From: Clostridium sp. OF09-36
GTDB taxonomy: Bacteria; Bacillota; Clostridia; Lachnospirales; Lachnospiraceae
Assembly (NCBI RefSeq): GCF_003481985.1
Contig: NZ_QUMD01000004.1
Location: forward strand, 124,001 to 188,000
Direction: 5' to 3'
Length of the DNA: 64,000 nt
The notes beneath the pieces were generated by a model. The model ran no database searches. It saw only the letters and a list, made by a program, of their open reading frames with translations, and was not told the origin of the DNA. A program made the position numbers and the translations under genes. This document shows, piece by piece, positions 34,165 through 43,330 of this stretch; the stretch's first letter is position 1, and each line of letters begins with the position of its first letter.

Positions 34165-35937
34165 TTGAAAAAACAATCCAATTTATCACGTCTGCTGGAA
34201 ATTGCAGGCAGCCATAAGTACCTGACCTATGCTTCCTGGGTGCTTTCTGCCATCAGTGCCCTGATTGCTCTGGTGCCATTCTATTACATCTGGAAAATGA
34301 TCAAGGAAGTACTGGAGGTGGCACCAGATTTTGGCCAGGCACAGAACCTGACTGGCAATGGCTGGATGGCAGTATTGTTTGCTGTCCTGGCGGTGCTTGT
34401 CTACATAGCCGGGCTTATGTGTTCCCATTTAGGGGCATTTCGTATTGCCACAAACCTGCGTATCCAGACCATGGAGCATATTGTTAAGCTTCCTCTTGGA
34501 TTTGCCGAGAGTTTTGGCAGCGGAAAATTGCGCAAAATCGTCAACGAATCCAGTGCAGCCACCGAAACCTATCTCGCTCATCAGCTTCCCGACAGAGCCA
34601 ATGCCATTGCAACCCCCTGCGGTCTTTTGGTGCTGTTGTTCGTGTTTGACTGGAGACTGGGACTGTTGAGCCTTGTTCCGGTTGTGCTGGGCTTTCTGAT
34701 TATGATGGCAATGACCGGAAAGCAGATGCAGGAAAAGATGAAAGAATACCAGAATGCGCTGGATGATATGTCCAATGAAGCGGTAGAGTATGTCCGCGGT
34801 ATTCCGGTGGTAAAAACCTTTGGTCAGACGATCTTTTCCTTTAAGAAGTTTAAAGACTCCATTGACCGCTATAAAGTATGGGTGATCGCCTATACCAAGC
34901 AGCTTCGGACACCGATGATGTTCTATACAGCTGCGATCAACGGAGTTTTTGCCACACTGATCGCCGGAGGACTGTTGCTGACACAAGACGGTGTGACTTC
35001 CGGTTTCTTACTGGATCTCATTTTCTATATCATTATTACGCCGGTTATTTCTGTTACACTGACACGCATCATGTTCCAAAGTGAAAATGCCATGATCGTA
35101 GATGACGCTTTACAGAGAATTGACAGCGTTTTGCATTTGAAGCCTCTGGAGGAAACCAAACACCCAATGCATCCGCAAAACGCTTCCGTGGAACTGAAAT
35201 CGGTTCATTTCAGCTATGATGGAGAAAAAGAAGTATTAAAAGATATTTCACTGACCATTCCTGAAGGACGAACCGTAGCTTTTGTCGGCCCGTCCGGCGG
35301 TGGTAAAACAACCCTTGCCAACCTGATTTCCCGATTCTTTGATCCCCAGAGCGGAATGGTAACAATAGGTGGTGTCAATGTGAAAGACATCCCGAAGGAG
35401 GAACTCATGAATACGGTGTCTTTCGTATTTCAGAACAGCCGTCTGATCAAGGCGTCCATTCTGGAAAATGTGCGTATGGGGAAACCGGAAGCTACCCGTG
35501 AGGAAGTTCTGACTGCTCTTCATCACGCACAGTGCGATGATATTCTGGAAAAACTCCCACAGGGTGTGGATACGGTTATCGGTACAAAGGGTGTCTATCT
35601 TTCCGGCGGCGAGCAGCAGCGAATTGCCATTGCCCGTGTAATGCTGAAAAATGCACCGATCATCATTCTGGATGAAGCCACTGCCTTTGCTGACCCGGAT
35701 AACGAAAGCCGCGTACAGGCTGCTTTCTCAAGACTTTCCGAGGGAAAGACCGTGATTATGATTGCCCACAGGCTTTCTACCGTAACAAATGTGGATCAGA
35801 TTTTTGTCATTTGCAACGGACAGGTTGCCGAGTGCGGCAACAGCCGTGAATTGCTTGCAAAAGACGGCATTTTCAGCCGTATGTGGAAAAATTACCAGAC
35901 TTCCGTGCAATGGAAGGTAACAAAGGAGGTGCAGTGA
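34165..35937 (+). CDS. ABC transporter, fused membrane and ATPase domains (first of a pair)
   Basis: 590 residues, TTG start behind AAAGGAGG. Six membrane segments in residues about 15-300, then an ATPase domain: Walker A GPSGGGKTT near 375, signature LSGGEQQR near 477, Walker B IIILDEATAFADPD, and H-loop AHRLST. Half-size transporters of this kind act as dimers; the next gene is the likely partner. Some such pairs (YbtPQ/IrtAB type) import siderophores, others export peptides or drugs. Substrate cannot be assigned. Confidence 0.88.
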   Translation: MKKQSNLSRLLEIAGSHKYLTYASWVLSAISALIALVPFYYIWKMIKEVLEVAPDFGQAQNLTGNGWMAVLFAVLAVLVYIAGLMCSHLGAFRIATNLRIQTMEHIVKLPLGFAESFGSGKLRKIVNESSAATETYLAHQLPDRANAIATPCGLLVLLFVFDWRLGLLSLVPVVLGFLIMMAMTGKQMQEKMKEYQNALDDMSNEAVEYVRGIPVVKTFGQTIFSFKKFKDSIDRYKVWVIAYTKQLRTPMMFYTAAINGVFATLIAGGLLLTQDGVTSGFLLDLIFYIIITPVISVTLTRIMFQSENAMIVDDALQRIDSVLHLKPLEETKHPMHPQNASVELKSVHFSYDGEKEVLKDISLTIPEGRTVAFVGPSGGGKTTLANLISRFFDPQSGMVTIGGVNVKDIPKEELMNTVSFVFQNSRLIKASILENVRMGKPEATREEVLTALHHAQCDDILEKLPQGVDTVIGTKGVYLSGGEQQRIAIARVMLKNAPIIILDEATAFADPDNESRVQAAFSRLSEGKTVIMIAHRLSTVTNVDQIFVICNGQVAECGNSRELLAKDGIFSRMWKNYQTSVQWKVTKEVQ

Positions 35938-35938
35938 T

Positions 35939-37671
35939 ATGATCAAAAAACTGCAGAAAAAATATGCCCTGTCTGAACAGGGAGCAAAAGACCTGATCAA
36001 AGGCTGCCTGGCCTGTGTCCTTCAGAATCTGTCTTTGATGTTTCCGGTAGGTCTTTTATATTACATGGTCAGCGATCTGATGAACGGAGGTGTTCCCGGT
36101 GGGAAAATTCCATTTTATGTGGCAGGCTGCGTGGTGTGTATCGGCCTGATTCTGCTGACCACTTTCTTTCAATATAATGCGACCTATTTTGCCACTTACA
36201 AAGAAAGCGGTATCCGCCGCATTACTCTGGCAGAGCATCTGCGCAAAATCCCCCTTTCCTTTTTCGGGAAAAAGGATTTAGCCGATCTTACCAGTACGAT
36301 TATGGCGGACTGTACCTTCCTAGAGCAGAGTTTTTCACATTTTATCCCTGAGCTTGCAGGTTCAATCATTTCTACGATCCTGATTTCCGTTGGTCTGTTC
36401 TTTACGGACTGGAGAATGGCGCTGGCTGCCTTATGGGTTCTGCCGGTTGCCTTTGCGATTGTGGGATTTTCCGCAAAAATTCAGGAAAATCTGAATCAGA
36501 AAGCCATGGATGTGAAGATGGCCTGTGCAGACGGGATACAGGAGTGCATTGAAACAGTTCGTGACCTAAAAGCAAACAATGCGGAGCAAGCATATTTAAA
36601 AGGTCTGGAAAAGAAGATTCGTGCCGTGGAGCATCGTTCCATCCTCAATGAATTTGGTCTTGCTGCTTTTGTGGTTTCCGCGTCACTGGTGCTGAAGCTT
36701 GGTATTGCAACGGTTGCGCTGGTGGGAGCTGTTCTGCTCATGCAAGGAAGCCTCTCCGTGCTTACATTCTTTATGTTCCTTCTGGTAGTATCCCGTTTAT
36801 ATGACCCTCTGCAGGGCGCACTCCAGAATCTTGCGGCAGTCATCAGTACACGAACCAACATTGCCCGTATGAATGAAGTTCTCGATCATCCGATCCAGCA
36901 GGGCAGCGACAGGCTTTCCAATCAGGGGTATGATATTGTCTTTGACCATGTTGGGTTTGCCTACAATACCGGAGAAACCGTATTGAAAGATGTTTCCTTT
37001 ACGGCAAAACAGGGAGAGGTTACGGCTTTGGTCGGCCCATCTGGCGGCGGAAAAACAACCGTATCCCGGCTTGCAGCAAGGTTCTGGGATATTAACAGAG
37101 GAAAGATTACCGTGGGAGGCATGGATGTATCCCGAATTGACCCGGAAACACTGCTTTCTCTGTATTCCATCGTATTCCAGGATGTTACACTGTTTGACAA
37201 TACGATTCTGGAAAATATCCGAATCGGAAACAAAGACGCCACAGATGAACAGGTCATTGCTGCTGCGAAACTTGCCAATGTGGATGAATTTGCGGAAAAA
37301 CTGCCGGATGGATGGAATACCAAGATCGGGGAAAATGGCTGTGAACTTTCCGGCGGAGAGCGCCAGCGTATCTCTATTGCCCGTGCATTTCTGAAAAATG
37401 CGCCGATCATTCTTTTAGATGAAGCTACTGCTTCCCTGGATGTGGAGAATGAAACTCTGATACAGACAGCCCTTTCCCGTCTGATCGCAGATAAAACGGT
37501 TCTGGTCATCGCCCACAGGATGCGTACCGTAGCAGGAGCAGATAAAATTGTTGTCCTTTCTGATGGCACCGTGCAGAAGAAGGATCACCAAAGGATCTGG
37601 AAGAAAAGAATGGTGTATATGCCCATATGGTAAAACTGCAGACAGAAAGCCAGAATTGGAAACTTGCGTAA
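35939..37671 (+). CDS. ABC transporter, fused membrane and ATPase domains (second of a pair; one base missing)
   Basis: 577 residues once the frame is restored. Membrane domain residues 1 to about 300; Walker A GPSGGGKTT near 365, signature LSGGERQR, Walker B IILLDEATASLDVE, H-loop AHRMRTV. The frame breaks near 37574, after DGTV; restoring one G gives AEEGSPKDLEEKNGVYAHMVKLQTES, the normal C-terminus. It begins one base after the preceding gene, with its Shine-Dalgarno inside that gene, so the two should be made in equal amounts. Confidence 0.88.
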
Positions 37672-37687
37672 AGAAGGAGGAAATGTA

Positions 37688-38503
37688 ATGAACAAGAACC
37701 ATGGTAAGCAGGAAAATATCCGACTTGGCACCCACGGAGAAGACTATGGAAGCTGGATGTCCAACCCTGTCTTTTACATCATTGGCGGAATCGGAGTTTT
37801 GGCCGCTGTGCTGGCTGTCCTCTCTTTTTATGTATTACATGTCGCTGTTCTTGGTGTTCTGTTTACTGTTATCACAATCGCAATTTTGGTTTTTCTGATC
37901 TGGATCACATGGATCAGGCGGCAGTATGCCTTTGGCGGTGGCGGAATTATGGAACAGGTTCATCGAGTCGTTCTCTCTCACCTGGACTATGACGGTGAGG
38001 GGAAGATTCTGGAAGTAGGCTGCGGCTCCGGAGCATTGACAATCCGTTCAGCTCTGACATGGCCGAAAGCAAAAGTGATTGGTGTTGATTACTGGGGCGC
38101 TGTGTATAATTACAGCAAAGCACTCTGCGAGAAGAATGCTGCCAGGGAGGGCGTGGCTTCCCGCTGTGTATTTCAGCACGGTGATGCGAAGCAGTTGGAT
38201 TTTCCTGATGAGAGTTTTGATGTAGTCATCAGCAACTATGTCTATCACAATGTTATGGGTGCTGATATGCAGAAACTGCTGCTGGAAAGCCTGCGGGTAT
38301 TGAAAAAAGGCGGCGTCTTTGCACTCAACGATGATATGAAACCAAAGATGTACGGTGACATGGAAGGTTTTGCGCAGAAACTGCGAGATATGGGGTATGA
38401 GGAAGTACGACTCGTTGACACTGCACAGGAAGCTTTTGGCTCCCACCGTCGGGCTGCCATGATGATGCTGGGGTCTTCCCGGCTGCTTGTCGGCAGAAAG
38501 TAA
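37688..38503 (+). CDS. Membrane-anchored class I SAM methyltransferase
   Basis: 271 residues. Two hydrophobic segments lie at about residues 26-78 (YIIGGIGVLAAVLAVLSFYV, VLFTVITIAILVFLIWI), then a cytosolic Rossmann domain with motif I LEVGCGSGALT, motif II VIGVDYW, and FPDESFDVVISNYVYHNV. Fits the methyltransferase type 11/25 group. ATG 37688 follows AAGGAGG. It is part of the ABC operon; the target molecule is unknown. Confidence 0.8.
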   Translation: MNKNHGKQENIRLGTHGEDYGSWMSNPVFYIIGGIGVLAAVLAVLSFYVLHVAVLGVLFTVITIAILVFLIWITWIRRQYAFGGGGIMEQVHRVVLSHLDYDGEGKILEVGCGSGALTIRSALTWPKAKVIGVDYWGAVYNYSKALCEKNAAREGVASRCVFQHGDAKQLDFPDESFDVVISNYVYHNVMGADMQKLLLESLRVLKKGGVFALNDDMKPKMYGDMEGFAQKLRDMGYEEVRLVDTAQEAFGSHRRAAMMMLGSSRLLVGRK

Positions 38504-38526
38504 TGTATCAAACAGGAGGTTTGGCT

Positions 38527-39333
38527 ATGTCCAAGTTAGGAGTCGTGGAGGATACCCTGTTTGTCCCTATGCTGGGAAGAATTTATGCTGCTGAGCATTG
38601 CCCACAAATTTTATATGATAAAAAGGCATTGGAATTGAAAAATAGGCTGCCGTTAGACTTGATTGAACAGAATATGCAGAACCAGTATACCCTTTTGGCC
38701 TCTGCTTCCCGGTCTGCTAATATGGATCGGATTATTCGGGCTTTTCTGGAACGCAGACCGGACGGTGTGATTGTCCAGCTGGGCTGTGGTCTGGAGACAA
38801 CTTATCACCGATGTGATAACGGAAAGACACACTGGTATGCCGTGGATCTGCCGCATGTGATCGAATACCGGCGAGATCTTCTTCCCGAACCAGAGAGGGA
38901 ATTATATATTTCCGGTGATGCCTTTGCAAAGGATTGGATCAAAAAAGTTCGCAATGATGTACTTGATGCTCCTATTCTCGTTACTGCAGGCGGATTATTT
39001 CATTATTTTGAGGAACATAAGGTCATTGCCCTTCTGCGTATGATTGGGCAATTTGGAAATATGGAAGTTGTTTTTGATACAGTGAACAAAAGAGGCATGA
39101 CCATGATGAAGAAAAAATATATGAAACAGGTCGGCCATGCCGATGCACAGATGTTCTTTTATGTGGATTCCGCGGAAGAACTGGCAGCAAAAATCGGGGA
39201 TAATGTGAAAGTGATTACGGAGGAACCATACTATCGTTACATCCCTAAAAACAGTTTAAAGCTATCCACAAAGGTCAGTATGGCAGTTTCTGATCAATTC
39301 AAGATGGTAAAGATGATTTGTTTAAAAACCTAA
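38527..39333 (+). CDS. LCM-family (leucine carboxyl methyltransferase-like) SAM methyltransferase
   Basis: 268 residues. The N-terminal ILYDKKALEL, the VQLGCGLETTYHR SAM-binding motif and YAVDLPHVIEYRR fit the LCM/PPM family, whose bacterial members methylate carboxyl or hydroxyl groups of small metabolites. ATG 38527 follows AACAGGAGG; it lies 23 bases after the previous methyltransferase. Two methyltransferases with a transporter pair suggest modification of an exported or imported small molecule. Confidence 0.75.
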   Translation: MSKLGVVEDTLFVPMLGRIYAAEHCPQILYDKKALELKNRLPLDLIEQNMQNQYTLLASASRSANMDRIIRAFLERRPDGVIVQLGCGLETTYHRCDNGKTHWYAVDLPHVIEYRRDLLPEPERELYISGDAFAKDWIKKVRNDVLDAPILVTAGGLFHYFEEHKVIALLRMIGQFGNMEVVFDTVNKRGMTMMKKKYMKQVGHADAQMFFYVDSAEELAAKIGDNVKVITEEPYYRYIPKNSLKLSTKVSMAVSDQFKMVKMICLKT

Positions 39334-39530
39334 GATTTTTTAACACAAAATAATTTTTGCAAGTCCTTTTTGCAACTACATTTTTATTTTACAACAAACA
39401 GATCCGGGACTGCCGTTCGAGGAAAAAGTGAAGCTCTACCACATGCAGATGTTAGGCTGATAATTATGCAAGCGCCGCCTGCACAATTTGCAACAAAAAG
39501 AGGAGCCAATCCAGGCTCCTCGAAGGTACG
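39334..39530. other. Gene-poor margin with a C-terminal fragment
   Basis: No complete gene. One frame reads DPGLPFEEKVKLYHMQMLG and stops near 39461, which looks like the tail of a lost mobile-element protein. A GAGGAGCC/GGCTCCTC hairpin at 39499-39522 may be a terminator for the minus-strand fragment that follows. Two TTTTGCAA-like repeats occur near 39353-39375. Confidence 0.4.
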
Positions 39531-39700
39531 TTATTTCAAAAAGTTGCTCTTATGTTCCAGTGCGCGCAGATTATAGCCAAGTGTTGCCAGGTGCGCCACC
39601 TTCAGCGCAACCAGGTTGATGTCGGTGGACATTGCACTGGCAATCTGCTCGGCTGTGTATCCAGATTCCCGCCAATCATCAGACAAAATTGACCACCTGA
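39531..39700 (-). pseudogene. C-terminal fragment of an unrecognised, probably mobile-element protein
   Basis: Minus-strand frame ending LGYNLRALEHKSNFLK at 39531, with DDWRESGYTAEQIASAMSTD further in, which looks like a helix-turn-helix. Only about 55 residues are open and there is no credible start. I do not recognise the family with confidence. It marks the right edge of the ABC/methyltransferase island. Confidence 0.45.
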
Positions 39701-39731
39701 TTCACCTAAAAAACATCGTGGAGATATGACT

Positions 39732-39950
39732 ATGAGTAAACTTATTTTCTGTCAATTCAACATCGACACAGCCAGCGTAGAACTGGTTTTTGACGATGGA
39801 AGCCGGATTTCCATTGACGTCACCGCCGTTGAAAACGAAGTTGCCGATAACCGCTTCAAGTGGTCAGAGCTGGATTATCTGATCGACAACGACCCGCTTG
39901 CTTATGCCGATCTGATTCTGAACAGCAAGCTGAACGTCCTGTTTGAATAA
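39732..39950 (+). CDS. Small DUF6061-like protein
   Basis: 72 residues, acidic: SKLIFCQFNIDTASVELVFD then DGSRISIDVTAVENEV. It resembles a small family common on Clostridial mobile elements. ATG 39732 is 8 bases from GTGGAG; the ATG two codons earlier is too close. Function unknown. It is followed by a hairpin with CAGCGGCCC/GGGCCGCTG stem. Confidence 0.6.
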   Translation: MSKLIFCQFNIDTASVELVFDDGSRISIDVTAVENEVADNRFKWSELDYLIDNDPLAYADLILNSKLNVLFE

Positions 39951-39970
39951 ACCGACATGAGCATAAACGA

Positions 39971-40012
39971 CAGCGGCCCGGTTCATAATGATTGGGCCGC
40001 TGCTTATTATAT
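39971..40012. terminator. Hairpin between the small gene and msrAB
   Basis: CAGCGGCCC and GGGCCGCTG pair over 9 bases, with CTTATTATAT after it on the plus strand and a weak TCGTTTATG on the minus strand. It lies between convergent genes and could terminate both, though the T tracts are weak. Confidence 0.55.
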
Positions 40013-40029
40013 CATTGTATTATGCGAAC

Positions 40030-41142
40030 TCATTCCTCAAACAGATACAGAAGATATCCGTAACCCTCTGCTTTCATCTTTGCGTAAGGCACAAAGCGCA
40101 GGGCCGCACTGTTGATGCAGTAGCGCACGCCATTGGGGGACTCCGGATCGCCGGTGAACACATGACCAAGGTGAGAATCTCCGGCACGGCTTCTGACCTC
40201 TGTACGGCGCATGCCGTGGCTCAGGTCCTCCAGTTCCACCACGGCAGGCTCTTCAATGGGCTTTGTGAAAGCCGGCCAGCCGCAGCCGATCTCATACTTA
40301 TCCGTGGAGGAAAAGAGCGGCTCGCCGGTGACGACATCCACATAGATGCCCTTTTCAAACTTATCCCAGAACTCGCCTGTGAAAGCGCGCTCTGTGCCGC
40401 TCTCCTGCGTAACACGGTACTGCTCCGCCGTCAGCTTGTCCCGGATGGATTCCACCGCGGGCTTCTGATAGTCGCCCGGATCGATGCGCAGCCGGGAAAA
40501 CAGCTCCATCTCCGCGCGCGGGATGTGGCAGTAGCCGTTCGGGTTCTTTTCGAGGTAGTTCTGGTGGTACTCCTCGGCGGGGTAATAGTTCTTGAGTGGA
40601 CCTATCTCCACGAAGAACTTTTCACTGCGTCCCCGCTCGATCTCCGCGATGCGCTCGACCGTTTCCTTCGCGCTTTCGTTGGTGTAATAGACACCGGTTT
40701 GATACTGGCTGCCCCGGTCGTTGCCCTGCCGGTTCTCCACCGTGGGGTCGATCACATAGAAGTAGGCCAGCAGCAGGGCGTCGAGACTCACCTGCCCGGG
40801 GTCATATTCCACCCGCACGGTCTCCCGGAAGCCGGTGTTCCCTTTGCAGACGGTCTTGTAATCGGCGTCCGCCTCGCATGTGCCGTTGGCATAGCCGCTC
40901 TCGGCATCGATGACGCCGGGGATGGACTGCATCAGCTGTTCCATGCCCCAGAAGCAGCCGCCCGCCAGATATATGACATTTTCCGTGGTATCCATATACA
41001 TGCTTCCTTCACCGGACATATCAGAGGGCTGTCCGGTCATTTCCTTCTCGTCCGTTTTCTGCGGCATATTTTTCTGCCCGGCGGCGCAGCCGCTCAACAG
41101 CAGTACCGCGGTGAGCAGAAGCGGCAATACTCTCCGATACAT
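40030..41142 (-). CDS. msrAB: Lipoprotein MsrA-MsrB fusion (peptide methionine sulfoxide reductase)
   Basis: 370 residues. Lipoprotein signal with lipobox LLSGC, so it sits on the outer face of the membrane. MsrA domain: LAGGCFWGMEQ (catalytic Cys) near 60, reducing S-methionine sulfoxide. MsrB domain: RVTQESGTERAFTGEFWD, GCGWPAF, and RYCINSAALRF (catalytic Cys) for the R form. The MsrB zinc CXXC pairs are not evident. It repairs oxidised surface proteins; its electron donor is presumably the TlpA-like lipoprotein encoded upstream. Last gene of a four-gene operon. Confidence 0.92.
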   Translation of the reverse strand: MYRRVLPLLLTAVLLLSGCAAGQKNMPQKTDEKEMTGQPSDMSGEGSMYMDTTENVIYLAGGCFWGMEQLMQSIPGVIDAESGYANGTCEADADYKTVCKGNTGFRETVRVEYDPGQVSLDALLLAYFYVIDPTVENRQGNDRGSQYQTGVYYTNESAKETVERIAEIERGRSEKFFVEIGPLKNYYPAEEYHQNYLEKNPNGYCHIPRAEMELFSRLRIDPGDYQKPAVESIRDKLTAEQYRVTQESGTERAFTGEFWDKFEKGIYVDVVTGEPLFSSTDKYEIGCGWPAFTKPIEEPAVVELEDLSHGMRRTEVRSRAGDSHLGHVFTGDPESPNGVRYCINSAALRFVPYAKMKAEGYGYLLYLFEE

Positions 41143-41179
41143 GGTGTATCCCTCCTTTCTGAGAAGATAAATTCGTTTG

Positions 41180-42139
41180 TCAGCCCATATCGGCGGCAAG
41201 AGCCTGGTCGATGAGTTTTTGCAGCGTCTCCGCCTGCTTCTTTTCCGTGATGGCGCCTACGATGGGTTCACCCACGATATTGCCGCTGCGGTCGACCACA
41301 TAGGTGGTGGGATAGGCAAAGATGCTGGTGGTAAACTTTCCTGCCTCACCGTCGGAGTCAAAATACACATTCTGATAGGTGGCGCCCTTCTTGGCAAGCA
41401 CATCCTTCGCCTCGGAAATTGCCGTTTCGTCGCCGTCCAGCGTGAAGGTGTTGACGCCGATGAGGGAGCCGCCCTTCTCCGCCAGTTTCTTGTTCAGCGC
41501 ATCCAGCTCGGAAAGCTCGCCTACGCAGGGATTGCAGGTGGTGAACCAGAAATTTACCACGGTGACGGCGTTGGCGGAGAACAGCTCGTCGCTCTTCACC
41601 GTGTTGCCGTCCAGATCTTTCCCTTCAAAGGCGGGGAACTTCTGCATACTGCCGTCGTCGGGAGGGTTGTTCGTGTCGCTGCCCGCGGGCATGCTCATAT
41701 CGCCGTCCATGGATTTCTGCATGAGCTCGGGATACTTCTCTTCCAACTCGGTCAGCCTGTTTTCAATATTGCTGATCTCCGTGGCTGACTCCTTCAGCCA
41801 CTCATACTCCTTGTTGGTGAACTGCTCTTTAGCGGCCTCGACGGTATCCAGCAGGAAGTCGCCGTAGTTTTTCCCGTCCTCGATCATGGCCATGCCCTTG
41901 TCAGCCTCCACAAAGACATTTTCCCACAGCTCGGTATTTTCCGACAGGATCGCGTTCTCCCGATCCAGCAGCTCCTTGTGCAGGGCGAGCGCCTCCTCGG
42001 CGTTTTTCGGCTCGCCAGTCATGGCGGAGCCGTTGCCGCTCATGTCGCCCATCTTGTCATTGTTCTTCGTGCCGCAGGCCGCCAAGGCCAGCACCATCAG
42101 CACGGCAAAAGCCAGTGCAAAAATTCTCTTCCTGTTCAT
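41180..42139 (-). CDS. TlpA/thioredoxin-like lipoprotein
   Basis: 319 residues. Lipobox LALAAC at the N-terminus, then a long helical, acidic region (residues about 30-150) and a thioredoxin-fold domain from about 170 with the active site TTCNPC and the cis-Pro in FAYPTTYVVD. Likely reduces MsrAB outside the membrane, as Etrx proteins do in pneumococcus. The helical N-terminal region is unusual for Etrx. The start overlaps the end of the polyferredoxin gene by 4 bases. Confidence 0.85.
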   Translation of the reverse strand: MNRKRIFALAFAVLMVLALAACGTKNNDKMGDMSGNGSAMTGEPKNAEEALALHKELLDRENAILSENTELWENVFVEADKGMAMIEDGKNYGDFLLDTVEAAKEQFTNKEYEWLKESATEISNIENRLTELEEKYPELMQKSMDGDMSMPAGSDTNNPPDDGSMQKFPAFEGKDLDGNTVKSDELFSANAVTVVNFWFTTCNPCVGELSELDALNKKLAEKGGSLIGVNTFTLDGDETAISEAKDVLAKKGATYQNVYFDSDGEAGKFTTSIFAYPTTYVVDRSGNIVGEPIVGAITEKKQAETLQKLIDQALAADMG

Positions 42140-43053
42140 TTTGATTCCTCCATCGTTGTTTTCTTTGTTGTTTCTTTCCCGTTTCCGAAGCCGTAACGAA
42201 AGCACACGGCGTTCGTCGGACAGGCGCGGATGCACATTCCGCAGCGGATGCACTCGGTATGGTTGGGCGTTTTCGTCACATCCACATCCATCTTGCAGGC
42301 TCTGGCACATTTCCCACAGGAGACGCACTTACTCTTGTCCACCTTTATCTGGAAGAGGGACACCCGGTTGAACAGCGCATAGAACGCGCCAAGCGGGCAA
42401 AGCCACTTGCAGAACGGTCGGTAGAACAGTACGCTCAGCGCAATCACCGACAGCAGGATGCTGAATTTCCATGTAAACAGCTTGCCCAGCGCCGCCCGGA
42501 TGCCGGAATTGGCAAGGGACAGCGGGATGGCCCCCTCCAGCACGCCCTGGGGGCAGAGGTACTTGCAGAAGAAGGGGTCTCCCATGCCCACATCGTTCAC
42601 AAGGAACGCCGGTAGCAGGAAAACCATCACCAGCAGGACAGCGTATTTCAGGTATGTCAGCGGCTTCAGCCTTTTTGTGGAAAGCTTCTTCGTGGGGATT
42701 TTGTGCAGCAGCTCCTGAAACCAGCCGAAGGGGCATAGAAAGCCGCAGATAAAGCGTCCCAGCAGGACTCCCAGCAAAATGAGAAAGCCTGTGATATAGT
42801 AGGAGAAGCTGAACTTGGAAGACCCCACCACTGCCTGAAACGCCCCAATGGGGCAGGCACCGGAGGCTGCCGGGCAGGAATAGCAGTTCAGTCCCGGCAC
42901 GCAGACGGTCTTCCCCGTGCCCTGATACAGTCCGCCCTTGAGAAAGTTCGGCAGATGCAGGTTGGTCAGCAGCGTCGCCCCCGCCTGAATCCAGCCCCGG
43001 AAGCGGGACATGGTCTGTGAAACGCCTGAAAACTTTTTACCCAATGCCCACAC
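42136..43053 (-). CDS. NapH/CcoG-like membrane polyferredoxin
   Basis: 305 residues, GTG start. Several membrane segments with two CxxxCP motifs facing the membrane (CGFLCPFGWFQ near 115, CKWLCPLGAFY near 225), an N-terminal CYSCPAASGACPIG cluster and two C-terminal 4Fe-4S motifs (CVSCGKCARAC and CIRCGMCIRAC). This fits proteins that pass electrons from the cytosol across the membrane. In this operon it takes the place that CcdA holds in pneumococcal msrAB systems. Confidence 0.85.
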   Translation of the reverse strand: MWALGKKFSGVSQTMSRFRGWIQAGATLLTNLHLPNFLKGGLYQGTGKTVCVPGLNCYSCPAASGACPIGAFQAVVGSSKFSFSYYITGFLILLGVLLGRFICGFLCPFGWFQELLHKIPTKKLSTKRLKPLTYLKYAVLLVMVFLLPAFLVNDVGMGDPFFCKYLCPQGVLEGAIPLSLANSGIRAALGKLFTWKFSILLSVIALSVLFYRPFCKWLCPLGAFYALFNRVSLFQIKVDKSKCVSCGKCARACKMDVDVTKTPNHTECIRCGMCIRACPTNAVCFRYGFGNGKETTKKTTMEESK

Positions 43054-43183
43054 ACTCCAGACATAATTTGATTGCTTTGCTCAGCACTGTCGCCGCCTCG
43101 CCCCGCCAGACACCAAAGCACAGCATGGCGGCTCCGGCCATCAGCAGCACGATCTGCGCCGCGGCCTTTTTCCCGTAGCTCAT
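43037..43183 (-). CDS. CD1871A-like small CXXC membrane peptide
   Basis: 48 residues: MSYGKKAAAQIVLLMAGAAM, then a short stretch ending CLECVGIG. One membrane segment is followed by GEAATVLSKAIKLCLEC, the pattern of the CD1871A family CXXC proteins of Clostridia. Too small for most gene finders. Its stop overlaps the polyferredoxin start, so the two are translated together. Probably a redox carrier or an accessory to the polyferredoxin; this is inference. Confidence 0.75.
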   Translation of the reverse strand: MSYGKKAAAQIVLLMAGAAMLCFGVWRGEAATVLSKAIKLCLECVGIG

Positions 43184-43230
43184 TTTTCATCACCCTTTCC
43201 GATTTTCTGCCCCCATCATAGCGCGGGAGA

Positions 43231-43289
43231 GTTAAAGTCTCTGTTAAGAACGAAAACTTAACGCAAACCTTATCTGTTTTTGCTATAAT
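43231..43289. promoter_or_regulatory. Divergent control region of the msr operon and its two-component system
   Basis: A TATAAT box (43284-43289) without a good -35 serves the response regulator gene. Upstream are GTTAAA (43231) and GTTAAG (43243) as direct repeats 12 bases apart, and an inverted CTTAAC (43257). OmpR-type regulators bind such direct repeats. On the minus strand TATGAT lies near 43217-43222 with a poor -35, so both promoters look dependent on activation. Confidence 0.55.
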
Positions 43290-43330
43290 GAAAGCAACAC
43301 AAAAACGAAGAAATAAAAAGGAGGGCTCTC

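Noticed and set aside
39988..41214. Plus-strand frame of 408 residues opposite msrAB
   Set aside because: It is a GC-rich shadow of msrAB with no recognisable domain. The minus strand carries the signal peptide and both catalytic motifs.
42966..43193. Minus-strand frame of 75 residues upstream of the polyferredoxin
   Set aside because: It overlaps the CD1871A-like peptide in another frame and has a low-complexity arginine-rich sequence. The 48-residue frame fits a known family and operon coupling.
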